From contig NZ_FQYW01000009.1 in assembly GCF_900141865.1 (NCBI RefSeq), positions 92,483-156,482 on the forward strand: DNA of 64,000 nt, written 5' to 3'. The position numbers were made by a program, and so were the translations under genes. Below are positions 8,224 to 17,804 of the stretch, piece after piece. This DNA comes from Anaerovibrio lipolyticus DSM 3074 (lineage in GTDB: Bacteria; Bacillota; Negativicutes; Selenomonadales; Selenomonadaceae). The first letter of the stretch is position 1. The number at the start of each line of letters is the position of its first letter. The notes beneath the pieces are model-generated. The model worked only from the letters and a program-made list of their open reading frames with translations. It had not been told where the DNA came from and did no database searches.

Positions 8224-9471
8224 ATGAGTGAGAATCGAGTAATTCAGGTCCATGAGAGGCCACCTATTACAAAAACTATTCCGCTATCTTTACAACATTT
8301 ATTTGCTATGTTTGGTTCTACTGTGTTAGTACCAATTCTGTTCAATGTAAATCCTGCAACTGTACTGCTGTTTAACGGTATTGGTACATTGCTTTACTTG
8401 ATTATATGTAAGGGAAAGATTCCGGCATATCTGGGTTCCAGCTTTGCCTTCATTTCCCCTGTATTTGCAGTATTATCCCAGTTCAACTATGAAGCTGCTC
8501 TTGGTGGTTTCATTGCCGTAGGTCTTGTTTTCGTTATTGTGGGTTTAATTGTGAAGGCCGTAGGTACCTCCTGGATAGACTTCATCTTCCCGCCAGCTGC
8601 CATGGGCGCCATTGTGGCCGTTATCGGTCTGGAGCTTATGCCAACTGCGGCTAAGATGGCTGGTCTCACCGAGGCAGAGCCTAATATGAGCAACATTATC
8701 GTGGCTGTTGCAACTCTGGTTATTACCCTTTTCTCCCAGATTGTGTTCCGTGGCTTTTTGGGCATTATTCCAATTCTTATTGGTATCATCTGCGGTTACA
8801 TCATTTCCCTGGGCTTTGGCATTGTTGACCTTACTGGTGTTGAAAAGGCTCCATGGTTCGCACTGCCTACCTTCTACACCCCAGAATTCAATCTCACTGC
8901 CATTACAATTATTCTTCCGGCAGCTTTGGTTGTTATCGCCGAGCATGTGGGCCATCTTTTTGTAACCAGTAACATTGTAGGCTCTGACCTCACCAAGAAT
9001 CCTGGACTTGACCGCTCCATCATCGGTAACGGTATCTCCACCATCCTGTCTGGCTTCTTCGGCTCCACCCCTAATACCACCTATGGCGAGAACATCGGTG
9101 TATTGGCAATTTCCAAGGTATTCTCCACCTGGGTTATTGGTGGTGCAGCAATCTTTGCCATTATTTTGTCCTGCTTCGGCAAGCTGGCCGCTGCAATTCA
9201 GAGTATTCCTGTACCTGTAATGGGCGGTGTTTCCATGCTGCTTTTCGGCGTAATTGCCGCTTCCGGTATCCGTGTTCTGGTAGATGCCAAAATTGACTAC
9301 AATCAGCCAATTAATTTGATGCTTACTGCTATTGTTCTCGGTATCGGCGTATCTACCGCCAGCATCACCATTGGCTCCACTACCTTGGCCGGTATGTCCC
9401 TGGCAACTGTAGTAGCCATTATTCTCAGCATCTGCTTCAATATAATCAAGAAGCTCCGCGGTGAGAACTAA
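8224..9471 (+). CDS. uraA: Uracil/xanthine permease (NCS2 family)
   Basis: 415 residues with about 14 membrane segments. Family motifs are QHLFAMFGSTVLVP in TM1, the AEHVGHL motif with the substrate-binding Glu, and the NTTYGENIG motif with the second conserved acid; all match uracil:H+ symporters such as UraA/PyrP. I start at ATG 8224; the GTG at 8212 overlaps the AAAGGAG ribosome site. It is translationally coupled to the pseudouridine synthase gene, whose ATG is two bases after this stop. No PyrR or PurR site was recognised in the leader. Confidence 0.9.
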   Translation: MSENRVIQVHERPPITKTIPLSLQHLFAMFGSTVLVPILFNVNPATVLLFNGIGTLLYLIICKGKIPAYLGSSFAFISPVFAVLSQFNYEAALGGFIAVGLVFVIVGLIVKAVGTSWIDFIFPPAAMGAIVAVIGLELMPTAAKMAGLTEAEPNMSNIIVAVATLVITLFSQIVFRGFLGIIPILIGIICGYIISLGFGIVDLTGVEKAPWFALPTFYTPEFNLTAITIILPAALVVIAEHVGHLFVTSNIVGSDLTKNPGLDRSIIGNGISTILSGFFGSTPNTTYGENIGVLAISKVFSTWVIGGAAIFAIILSCFGKLAAAIQSIPVPVMGGVSMLLFGVIAASGIRVLVDAKIDYNQPINLMLTAIVLGIGVSTASITIGSTTLAGMSLATVVAIILSICFNIIKKLRGEN

Positions 9472-9472
9472 A

Positions 9473-10390
9473 ATGAACATTACTTACGAAGTTAAGGATA
9501 ATGAAGCCCTGACCCCTGTTTCGGTCAGGGCTTTTCTTAGAAGCAGCTGTGGTGTTTCCCATGGTCTCTGGCGACGTCTGAAATGGAACGGAACCATTTT
9601 AGTTAATGGTGAGAAAGTAAAGGCCACCATGGCAACTGTAAAGGTCGGAGATAAAATCACCTGCATATTGGAGGAAGAATCCTCCATTGTTCCCAGAAAG
9701 ATGCCTTTGGACATTCGCTACGAGGATGAATACCTTATTGTTTTGAATAAACCAGATGGTATTCTGGTACACCCCACTGGCGGGGACCATGATAATACTC
9801 TTGGTAATGGCTTAAAATATTATTATCAGCTGACTGGACAGGATATTGATTTTCACCCAGTTCATCGACTAGATAGAAATACGACCGGACTTGTTGTAGT
9901 AGCCAAGCTGCCCCAGCTTCAAAGTGCCCTTACCCAGCCGGGCTCCCGTATAAAGGGAAATATGCAAAAGCATAATATTACCCAAAAATTCTTTCACAGA
10001 AGCTATTTTGCCCTTATAAACGGCATACTGCCTCAAAGAAAGGGAATCATCGATTTACCCATTGCCCGTCATCCAGACAGCATTATACAGCGGATATGCT
10101 CTCCGGATGGTCAATATGCAGAAACCCATTATGAAACTGTGGCAGTTAATAATGGCAAATCCCTTATTAAACTGGAGCTGAAAACCGGGCGGACACATCA
10201 GATAAGGGTTCACCTTGCCTCCATTGGTTATCCTCTTTTGGGAGATGATTTATACGGCGGTAATCATGCTGTAATCAACCGTCAGGCCCTCCACGCCTAT
10301 CATCTGGAGGTATTTAATCCACTAAACGGAGAAACTATTTCTGTTTATTCAGATATCCCTCAGGATATGATTCAGGCCTTTTACAAATAA
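9473..10390 (+). CDS. RluA-family pseudouridine synthase
   Basis: 305 residues with an N-terminal S4-like RNA-binding region (about 20-75) and a RluA catalytic domain. The signature HRLDRNTTGLVVVAK (about residue 125) contains the nucleophilic Asp, and TGRTHQIRVHLA lies further on. It converts uridine to pseudouridine in rRNA or tRNA; the target (RluC/RluD-like) is not determined. The ATG at 9473 uses a GGTGAG inside the end of uraA. Confidence 0.9.
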   Translation: MNITYEVKDNEALTPVSVRAFLRSSCGVSHGLWRRLKWNGTILVNGEKVKATMATVKVGDKITCILEEESSIVPRKMPLDIRYEDEYLIVLNKPDGILVHPTGGDHDNTLGNGLKYYYQLTGQDIDFHPVHRLDRNTTGLVVVAKLPQLQSALTQPGSRIKGNMQKHNITQKFFHRSYFALINGILPQRKGIIDLPIARHPDSIIQRICSPDGQYAETHYETVAVNNGKSLIKLELKTGRTHQIRVHLASIGYPLLGDDLYGGNHAVINRQALHAYHLEVFNPLNGETISVYSDIPQDMIQAFYK

Positions 10391-10443
10391 ATTACATGAA
10401 ACAAAAGCAGAATAAAGCTTTTAAACAATAAAAGCCTTCATGC

Positions 10444-10488
10444 ACTAAAAAAGGACCAGCCCCACAGGCCGGTCCTAATTTTTTAGTG
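10444..10488. terminator. Bidirectional terminator between rluA-type gene and fba
   Basis: A long palindrome: ACTAAAAAAGGACC pairs with GGTCCTAATTTTTTAGT, with an inner GCC/GGC and a CCACA loop. T runs flank it on both strands, suiting the convergent genes. Confidence 0.88.
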
Positions 10489-10501
10489 AAATATAAACCT
10501 A

Positions 10502-11470
10502 TTAAACGTCAATTGCCTTGCCATCAGAACCAAGAACATTTCTGATCTTATGAGCAACGATATCCTGAATATTCTGACGAGCTGGCTTCAGATACTGACG
10601 TGGATCAAAATGCTCCGGATACTTGGCCATGTGTTCACGAATACCAGCAGTCAAAGCAAGACGCATATCAGAGTCGATATTAATCTTGCAAACAGCACTG
10701 CGGGCAGCCTTACGGAGCTGATCCTCAGGAATACCAATAGCATCCTTCAGATTACCGCCATAGTGGTTAATAATCTCTACATACTTAGGCACAACAGAGG
10801 AAGCACCATGAAGCACGATAGGGAAACCAGGCAGACGCTGGGAAATTTCCTCTAAAATATCAAAACGCAGATCTGGTGGAACCAGCACACCCTGTTCGTT
10901 TCTGGTACACTGCTCTGGTCTGAACTTAAATGCGCCATGGCTGGTACCGATAGCAATAGCCAAGGAATCTACACCTGTGCGGGATACGAATTCCTCCACA
11001 TCATCAGGATCAGTATATGAACCTGTTGTCACATTAACATCATCCTCAATGCCTTCCAACTGACCAAGCTCACCCTCTACCACTACGCCGTGGGCATGAG
11101 CATACTCTACAACTTCCTTGGTTATGGCGATATTTGCCTCAAAGGATTGGGCAGAGCCGTCAATCATAACCGATGTAAAGCCACCATCAATACAGGATTT
11201 ACAGGTCTCAAAATCTGCACCATGATCCAAATGCAGGGCAATAGGCACTGTGCTGACCTTCAGGGCAGATTCAACCAAACCGAACAGATACTCAGCACCA
11301 GCGTACTTTCTGGCACCAGCAGAAGCCTGCAAAATTACTGGAGACTGGGTTTCCTCAGCGGCAGCAACAATTCCCTGAACAATCTCCATATTGTTTACAT
11401 TGAAAGCACCAATGGCATAGCCACCCTCGTATGCCCTCTTAAACATCTCTTTGGTATCAACTAATGGCAT
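10502..11470 (-). CDS. fba: Class II fructose-bisphosphate aldolase
   Basis: 322 residues. It splits fructose-1,6-bisphosphate into DHAP and glyceraldehyde-3-phosphate using zinc. Visible motifs: AFNVNNMEI near the N-terminus, ALHLDHG with the catalytic Asp and a zinc His (about 80-86), GVVVEGELG with a metal-site Glu (about 128-136), AIAIGTSHG with a zinc His, and VLHGASSV. The start is well defined by AGGGAGG before ATG 11470. A TATAAT-like -10 lies near 11511. The gene is monocistronic. Confidence 0.94.
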   Translation of the reverse strand: MPLVDTKEMFKRAYEGGYAIGAFNVNNMEIVQGIVAAAEETQSPVILQASAGARKYAGAEYLFGLVESALKVSTVPIALHLDHGADFETCKSCIDGGFTSVMIDGSAQSFEANIAITKEVVEYAHAHGVVVEGELGQLEGIEDDVNVTTGSYTDPDDVEEFVSRTGVDSLAIAIGTSHGAFKFRPEQCTRNEQGVLVPPDLRFDILEEISQRLPGFPIVLHGASSVVPKYVEIINHYGGNLKDAIGIPEDQLRKAARSAVCKINIDSDMRLALTAGIREHMAKYPEHFDPRQYLKPARQNIQDIVAHKIRNVLGSDGKAIDV

Positions 11471-11620
11471 AAATAATACCTCCCTCTCTGTTTAAATTTC
11501 TCTTATTTGGTATTATAGCATACAAACCTTTTAAATACTAGGTAAATCATCAAACAAATCTACAGATTTGTGGTATTTTTCGCAATAAATACGAAAAAAC
11601 AATTTTTACTACTTTATTAT

Positions 11621-14305
11621 TTACTGACAATTTTCAATATTTTTTTGAGGAAGGGAATAAATAAATCTGCATGGGTTGGTATTTTTTGACCGTTCCAAAG
11701 CAGAAGTAAGATATAAAGCCTTCTTCGCCCTGGTAATCCCCACATAAAAAAGTCTGGCCTCCTCATCAAAATAATCCGCATCTATAGCGAATTTACTTGG
11801 AAATACTCCCTCCTGTAGTCCTGCAAAGAATACTTGCTCAAACTCAAGCCCCTTGGCCTGATGGACTGTTATAATTGGAATCTTCGGATGTGATGCCAAC
11901 ATTAAATCGAATTCAGTATTTGAAAGGGAGGTAAGATTCAGCAGATTCTTTATACCGTCAAGGCAGGACATTTTTTTATCGTCACGCTCCCGCATAAAAC
12001 GATATAACTGGCGAAGATTCCCCACCTTGCTGTTAGGCTTGTTGGTGCTGTTATTTCGTATATCCTCATTTGTATAGCGCTCCAATATGCCCACTTCCCT
12101 AATGACCTTGTTCATCAGCTCCTGAGGTCTCATATCATACATATCCCGCTTATATTCATTAATCTTATCAGCGAAGGGAGCAAAAACCTTGGAATATTTG
12201 CTGAAAAAGCGACGTCGCTCATCTATGCCCTCAACAATATTATTGTTTACTGCATATATAAGGATTTCACCAGTAGCAGAAATATCATCAAAGGCATCGT
12301 GGGTTGACTTATGACTGACCTGAACAAACTCCCCTATTGTAGACAGCTTATGGTTTTCCAGCTTTGGGTAGAACCGGCGAAAAATATCCAGAGTATCATA
12401 ATGGGCCTGACACTTAAGGCCTTCAAGTCCCAAGCGTTTAAGCTGACTTGCCAAAATGGTCAAATCGTAGCCCACATTATGTCCCACAACAACGCTGTCA
12501 TTGGCAAAAGTCAAAAATGCCTGAAGTCCCTTTTTAGGATCTACGCCATCCCGCTGCAGCTGTTCATCAGTAATATGATGGGTGTTGACGGACTGTCCCA
12601 CGGACTTAGTTGCCTTCAAAAAAAGATTCAGCTTATCCAGCACCTTTCCAGTCCTGTCAATTCTTATGGCCGCAATCTGAATAATTTCATCCCTGGAAGT
12701 GTCAAGGCCGGTGGATTCCACATCAAATACCACCACATTGCCCCTTTCCAGTTCACGACGCAGCATTTCAAAGGGTTCATCATATTTAAGAGTAGAGGGA
12801 TGAACCATATCGCTAGGGTGAATTCCCAAGTCCAACGCTTCCTCCGACTGTAATTTATCGATGGTTCTGGCACCGATACCCTTGGCATATTCCTTGGCTA
12901 CCCGACAAATGCTGGTATCATCCCATTCATTAATCAGCATATTAAATACAGCCAAAACATCCTTTATCTCCTGCCTGCGGAAGAAATGAAACTCATCCAC
13001 CAGCATAAATTCAAGAGGAAAATCATCAAATACGCCCTTTTGGAGCATCTGATTTCTCTGCCTCGTTTCCATTATCTTGCTGAAGCAATTTGACAACCGC
13101 TTGTTATATACATTGGAACGGGTCAAAATACATACCTTGGACAAATCCTGGGGCCTTAGCCTCTGAAGGGTGTTATAAATCCAGTCAGCCTCAATATATG
13201 TATCCCTAAAGGTGGCATGAACTATTTTCTCCCCTTCATTATCACTCATTGCCAAGGCGTCATCCGGGAAAAAGTTCGTAACCTTATCGGGAAAACGCTT
13301 TTTCAAATAATAATATGAGCTATCCAAAAGTATTCTTGTGGAACGATAATTTTTATTAAACACAATAAGCCGGGGCTGATACTCGCTATAAAACTTATCG
13401 AATATCAGATCCGGCTGAGATCCACGCCACTCATATATAGTCTGAAAAAAATCACCGCACATAATGACATTATTCTGTCCGAATAAATGCTCCAGTACGC
13501 TGTACTCCAAGCGGGAGGTATCCTGCACCTCATCGATGCACCAATATTTAAAATAGGAGCTCCATGCCCCTTGTACTTCAGGATTTTTCAAAAGCTCATA
13601 GGCAATATTGATAAGATCGCAAAAATCCATGCCATGGGCCATTCTAAGGGCATTATCATAAGCACTAACAAGAAAACCGCCCCTATTCTGAAATTCCATA
13701 ATAAGGTCAGTACATGATTTCCAATTAACACGGCTGGCATCAGAAAACCTCTGACCGTTTTCCGTCAGCAAACGATCAATTACCCGCTGATAGTCATCAC
13801 TGGGCTCACCGCTAAAATAGTCATACTCTCCCCGATACTCCTTAACCAGAGCAATAATCTTCTGTATAGCCCCAGCCCAACCAGTTTGAGCAGCCATATC
13901 CGTCATTTCCGGCACGTTTTTGATAATTTCCAGACAGTCTTCCTCATCATAAATGATAGAATCTGCTGAAATACCAATATCCCTATGCTTTGACTCCTGA
14001 CGGATAATTTCATAACAAAACCCATGGAAGGTCTTGATGGTAACATCATTGGCGGCTTCCCCCACCACCTCCATTACCCGTGCCTTCATTTCGCTGCAGG
14101 CTTTGTTGGTAAAGGTAAGACAGGCTATTTCTTTTCCCTCGGCCTTCTTTTCTTCTATGATATGGGCAATTCTATAAGCTAATGTATTTGTTTTTCCAGT
14201 ACCTGCCGAGGCAATCAGAAGAATGTTGTTCTCCAGCTCGTTGACCACCTCAAGCTGCTTTTCATTAAGCTGTTCCCGTTGTTTTTCACTTTCCTGCTCT
14301 GGCAA
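11621..14305 (-). CDS. UvrD/Rep-family helicase with an internal DnaQ-like 3'-5' exonuclease domain
   Basis: 894 residues. The front half carries SF1A helicase motifs: Walker A ASAGTGKT (about 32-39), TFTNKACSEM (Ia), IDEVQD (II, about 267) and GDFFQTIYEWRG (III). A DEDDh exonuclease domain (about 523-690: VFDVESTGL, VVGHNVGYDL, HDAFDDISAT) is inserted before the final helicase motifs VHQAKGLEFEQV and LFYVGITRAKKALY. I chose the TTG at 14305 because GGAGG lies 7 bases upstream; a TTG 17 codons earlier has none. The fusion implies coupled unwinding and trimming of DNA 3' ends in repair; the precise role is inference. Confidence 0.88.
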   Translation of the reverse strand: MPEQESEKQREQLNEKQLEVVNELENNILLIASAGTGKTNTLAYRIAHIIEEKKAEGKEIACLTFTNKACSEMKARVMEVVGEAANDVTIKTFHGFCYEIIRQESKHRDIGISADSIIYDEEDCLEIIKNVPEMTDMAAQTGWAGAIQKIIALVKEYRGEYDYFSGEPSDDYQRVIDRLLTENGQRFSDASRVNWKSCTDLIMEFQNRGGFLVSAYDNALRMAHGMDFCDLINIAYELLKNPEVQGAWSSYFKYWCIDEVQDTSRLEYSVLEHLFGQNNVIMCGDFFQTIYEWRGSQPDLIFDKFYSEYQPRLIVFNKNYRSTRILLDSSYYYLKKRFPDKVTNFFPDDALAMSDNEGEKIVHATFRDTYIEADWIYNTLQRLRPQDLSKVCILTRSNVYNKRLSNCFSKIMETRQRNQMLQKGVFDDFPLEFMLVDEFHFFRRQEIKDVLAVFNMLINEWDDTSICRVAKEYAKGIGARTIDKLQSEEALDLGIHPSDMVHPSTLKYDEPFEMLRRELERGNVVVFDVESTGLDTSRDEIIQIAAIRIDRTGKVLDKLNLFLKATKSVGQSVNTHHITDEQLQRDGVDPKKGLQAFLTFANDSVVVGHNVGYDLTILASQLKRLGLEGLKCQAHYDTLDIFRRFYPKLENHKLSTIGEFVQVSHKSTHDAFDDISATGEILIYAVNNNIVEGIDERRRFFSKYSKVFAPFADKINEYKRDMYDMRPQELMNKVIREVGILERYTNEDIRNNSTNKPNSKVGNLRQLYRFMRERDDKKMSCLDGIKNLLNLTSLSNTEFDLMLASHPKIPIITVHQAKGLEFEQVFFAGLQEGVFPSKFAIDADYFDEEARLFYVGITRAKKALYLTSALERSKNTNPCRFIYSLPQKNIENCQ

Positions 14306-14384
14306 AGCTAAAACCTCCAATATAAAATCCTTATTTATATTTAACCATAAACACAAAAGAAAAACAAATGTATGTTTTGAATAA

Positions 14385-14418
14385 AAAAAGCGACTGAAAT
14401 TAATGCATCAGTCGCTTA
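14385..14418 (-). terminator. Terminator of the His/Gly-rich protein gene
   Basis: On the minus strand AAGCGACTGA pairs with TCAGTCGCTT (small loop), followed by a run of six T residues. It lies 20 bases beyond the stop. Confidence 0.85.
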
Positions 14419-14436
14419 AGGATTTATGATATTTAA

Positions 14437-15183
14437 TTATCTGCTGGCGATAGCCCGACAATGAAGAACCTTACCAGTTACTGCATCAACATGTACCATG
14501 TAGTCTACCTTATTGGCATTGCATAATACATTATATACTGGATGGAATTCCATTTGTGCAGGTGCAGACTTGGTATTTTCGTCCTGAGCGTTTGCATCCT
14601 GAGCATTCGCGTTATTTGCCATCATTCCATAGCCAGGCCCTCTACCAGGACCAAACTGCTGACCTTCCTGAGTTCCATTCATAGAACCACCCTGGTAACC
14701 GGCACCGTAATGACGCCCACCGTGATGGGGACCACGATGATACCCGTTACCACCATATCCATAACAACCATTGTTATCATTGTCGTCACGATTCCAATAT
14801 GGACCATGGTCGTTTATATCATGATTAGGGCCATAGCATCTGTCGTTGTAAACGCCCTGGGTACCATCAAAATTTCTACCACGGGCCATGAAGTGACCGC
14901 CAGGACCATCACAGAGTATGATTTCCCTCCAGGAAATGCTGGACTCATCTACCCCCATAGATTCAGCTGCTGCAGCCTTTACACTAGCTTCATCTATTAC
15001 TTCCACATTATTGGCAGCTAATTTCGTCTCCACGATTTTGCTGTTGGCCTGTGCAACATTATGGAATTGATTGATTTTCTGCTGATGGCCGTACCAGCCA
15101 AGTCCACCTAATGCCACAACACATACAACCAACGCAGCCCCTGCCTTCTTCATGGTTTTTTTAGAAATAATTTTGTTATCCAT
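14437..15183 (-). CDS. Membrane-anchored His/Gly/Tyr-rich protein with PepSY-like ends
   Basis: 248 residues from the ATG at 15183, set by AAGGAGG. A hydrophobic anchor (about 13-32) is followed by a PepSY-like segment (VKAAAAESMGVDESSISW, about 65-82). The central 80 residues are very rich in Gly, His, Tyr, Asn and Asp, with clusters such as HRGPHHGGRHYG. The last 35 residues (KVDYMVHVDAVTGKVLHCRA) look like the strand-rich end of a second PepSY module. Such proteins sit outside the membrane and may bind metal. It is divergent from a sensor kinase that also has a His/Met/Gly-rich outer loop, which suggests a shared signal. Confidence 0.65.
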   Translation of the reverse strand: MDNKIISKKTMKKAGAALVVCVVALGGLGWYGHQQKINQFHNVAQANSKIVETKLAANNVEVIDEASVKAAAAESMGVDESSISWREIILCDGPGGHFMARGRNFDGTQGVYNDRCYGPNHDINDHGPYWNRDDNDNNGCYGYGGNGYHRGPHHGGRHYGAGYQGGSMNGTQEGQQFGPGRGPGYGMMANNANAQDANAQDENTKSAPAQMEFHPVYNVLCNANKVDYMVHVDAVTGKVLHCRAIASR

Positions 15184-15390
15184 AGTAAATTCCTCCTTGA
15201 ATTTATCATCTTGTATTTTGTGTATCCTTATTGGGTACACCTGAAGTATAAATCCTAAATCTAAACAAAATATAAACTGTACATTAATATTTTCACAAAT
15301 ACGGATTTTTACTTGTTTAAATATTTGTTAGAATTAAGGCGTATACTATTATTGAAATTAAATAATATTAAGTATAAAGAGGGTGTTTCC

Positions 15391-16962
15391 ATGCGATTAC
15401 GGGATATTTCCGTGAGAAAGCGTTTACTTATAACTAATTTTATGATGGTGTTTATTCCGTTCTGCGTACTAGTCATTATCAGCAGCAGTCTTATGTTGGG
15501 GATGAAGCTGATAAACGGCTCCAACCAGGACAAGATTAATTCTATGTGGCCCGAAAAGGGTCCGGCTCCTTCCATACAGTTTGCCATCAGCTCTATTAAG
15601 GTAAAGCTGGAGAACAGCAATGATCCTATGCCCGGTCCAGGCATGGGAAGACACCATCATGGTCGTGGTATGCGCAAGGGCATGAATCAAGGTCCCGGAC
15701 TCAATATGCCCTTTGACACAAATATAGAAAAAGAACTTCACGATTTAGAGCAGCTGGGAATCCAAAGTGTATTGACCCAGGACAATAATATAACCTATAT
15801 ATCCCCTGAGGCTGACTCACAGGAAATAATACAAAAGGTATCCTCACGTAGTAATGGAAGCTCCATTATGCTTTGGGACGATGATATTTTTTTATTTAAA
15901 TATCAGTCCTCTGACCAACGTACCCAAATCTATTCTTATGGAAAAGCACCACTTATTACACCGGATGCTCCGCCAAAGCCTAACCCTCTTCTATACTGGG
16001 ATGATATTATTACTGTAATTATCATTGTAGCCATCATAACCATTATCCTGCTGGGATTATATTTTTCCCGACTACTGTCACGACAAATTTTGGAGCCGCT
16101 GTCCGCTCTCCGTAAGGCCTCAGCAGAAATCCGTCAGGGTAACCTTGATACACCTATAGATATCCAAACCCAGGATGAATTTGGTGATGCCTGCCGTGAT
16201 TTTGAGGCCATGCGTCTGGAGCTGAAGGCAGCCCGTGAACAGCAGGAAAAATACGAGGAAAACCGCAAGGAACTCATAGCCGGCATTTCCCACGACCTGT
16301 CCACACCTCTTACATCCATGAAGGGCTATGCCAGCGGCATTCTTGATGGAATTGCCAAAACTCCTGAAAAGCAACGCCACTATGTGGAAATGATACTCCA
16401 AGGGGCCACCACCATGGAAAAGCTGGTGGAAAGCCTGTTTTTGTTCTCAAAGCTGGATTTGGGGCGGATACCCTTTAATTTGGAAAATGTTCCTCTAAAA
16501 TATTATTTTACGGATTTTTACAATGAGCAAAAGCCTCTCCTGGCAGAAAAGAACATCAATCTCACCATGGAAATTAATTTGGCAAATGAAGACGAGGGAC
16601 TGGTTTCCATTGACCGAATTCAATTTCAGCGGGTCATTGATAACCTTATCAGCAACAGCAGTAAATATTCCAACAGGGATAATGTAGATATTAACATTCG
16701 CCTTGAAGCCCTCAATGACAGCGTTCGTATTACCTTTGCCGATAATGGCCCGGGAGTACCAACGGAGGATTTGCCAAAGCTATTTGACAGCTTCTATCGC
16801 ACCGATCAGGCCCGCAGCAATGTGTCCAAGGGAAGTGGTCTGGGACTGGCTATCACCAAACGAATCATTGACGGTATGAATGGAAAAATTTGGGCTGAAA
16901 ATAGACCAGCTGGAGGTTTGACCATTATAATACAGCTGCCCCAAATAACGCCTTCCTCTTAA
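15391..16962 (+). CDS. Sensor histidine kinase with a Met/His/Gly-rich extracytoplasmic loop
   Basis: 524 residues from ATG 15391, preceded by GAGGGTG. Layout: TM1 (about 12-38), an outer sensor of about 165 residues including a MPGPGMGRHHHGRGMRKGMN segment (about 80-100), TM2 (about 205-225), HAMP, HisKA with phospho-acceptor H301 in AGISHDLSTPLTSM, and a HATPase domain with FADNGPGVP and GSGLGLAITKRI. The Met/His-rich stretch suggests metal sensing, perhaps copper, but this is inference. The response regulator gene follows 60 bases downstream. Confidence 0.88.
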   Translation: MRLRDISVRKRLLITNFMMVFIPFCVLVIISSSLMLGMKLINGSNQDKINSMWPEKGPAPSIQFAISSIKVKLENSNDPMPGPGMGRHHHGRGMRKGMNQGPGLNMPFDTNIEKELHDLEQLGIQSVLTQDNNITYISPEADSQEIIQKVSSRSNGSSIMLWDDDIFLFKYQSSDQRTQIYSYGKAPLITPDAPPKPNPLLYWDDIITVIIIVAIITIILLGLYFSRLLSRQILEPLSALRKASAEIRQGNLDTPIDIQTQDEFGDACRDFEAMRLELKAAREQQEKYEENRKELIAGISHDLSTPLTSMKGYASGILDGIAKTPEKQRHYVEMILQGATTMEKLVESLFLFSKLDLGRIPFNLENVPLKYYFTDFYNEQKPLLAEKNINLTMEINLANEDEGLVSIDRIQFQRVIDNLISNSSKYSNRDNVDINIRLEALNDSVRITFADNGPGVPTEDLPKLFDSFYRTDQARSNVSKGSGLGLAITKRIIDGMNGKIWAENRPAGGLTIIIQLPQITPSS

Positions 16963-17022
16963 AAGGCCAGTGACAGCCATGATGCTAATGGATAAGCTAT
17001 ATTTTTTACGAGGAGTGATTAC

Positions 17023-17724
17023 ATGAAAAAAATTTTAATTATAGAAGACGATTCAGGAATTGCAGAACTGGAAAGAGATTATCTGGAAGCCAGCGATTTC
17101 CAGGTGGAAATTGAAGCTGACGGCACGGCTGGTTTAAAACGGGCCTTAGCCGAGGATTTTGACTTGCTTATTTTGGACGTAATGTTACCGGGACAGGACG
17201 GCTTTCAGATTTGCCGTGAGCTGCGGAAGGAAAAGGAGCTACCTATTCTTATGGTTTCAGCCCGTCATGAGGACATCGATAAAATCCGGGCTCTGGGACT
17301 CGGTGCCGATGATTACGTAATAAAGCCCTTCAGTCCCAGTGAGCTGGTGGCCAGAGTCAAGGCTCATCTCGCCCGTTACCAGCGTCTAACCAAGCTAGCT
17401 GGTGACACAACGCCAAAAATCCGCGCTATTCAAAAGGGAGATCTGGAAATCCAGCCAGATACCCACATGGTATATCATAAGGGCAATGAGATTACCCTTA
17501 CCAACAAGGAATTTGAGCTGCTGTTATTTTTGGCGGAAAACCCCGGCATTGTCTTCAGCAAGGACAAGCTCTTTGACCAGATATGGGGTCTTGACGCCAT
17601 GGGTGACACTGCCACAGTCATGGTACACATAAACCGGCTGCGGGAAAAAATAGAGCCGAATCCTTCCTCCCCTATTTATATAGAAACAGTGTGGGGAGCC
17701 GGCTACAGATTTTGCAATAAATAA
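17023..17724 (+). CDS. OmpR-family response regulator
   Basis: 233 residues. The receiver domain has acidic residues ED at 8-9, phospho-acceptor D52 (LILDVMLPG), the MVSARH switch Ser and K in VIKPFSP. A winged-helix DNA-binding domain (about 140-230) ends with GDTATVMVHINRLREKIE and WGAGYRF. It is the cognate partner of the preceding kinase. The divergent His/Gly-rich protein gene is the likeliest local target. Confidence 0.92.
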   Translation: MKKILIIEDDSGIAELERDYLEASDFQVEIEADGTAGLKRALAEDFDLLILDVMLPGQDGFQICRELRKEKELPILMVSARHEDIDKIRALGLGADDYVIKPFSPSELVARVKAHLARYQRLTKLAGDTTPKIRAIQKGDLEIQPDTHMVYHKGNEITLTNKEFELLLFLAENPGIVFSKDKLFDQIWGLDAMGDTATVMVHINRLREKIEPNPSSPIYIETVWGAGYRFCNK

Positions 17725-17752
17725 GCCTTCCTAACATAAAATATTGACACTA

Positions 17753-17795
17753 AAAAAGCGGCTGCAATCGACTTTACGACTACAACCGCTTTTAA
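17753..17795. terminator. Bidirectional terminator between the response regulator and the symporter gene
   Basis: An imperfect stem (AAAAGCGGCTG.. with ..ACAACCGCTTTT) has A/T runs on both sides, between convergent genes. Confidence 0.8.
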
Positions 17796-17804
17796 ATTTA
17801 ACAA

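Noticed and set aside
8545..9480. A 311-codon open frame antisense to uraA, and similar long antisense frames over IS66 tnpC (22345-23295) and cstA (53985-54707)
   Set aside because: They mirror strongly biased genes on the other strand, have low-complexity or Thr/Ser/Arg/His-rich products, no ribosome sites and no family motifs.
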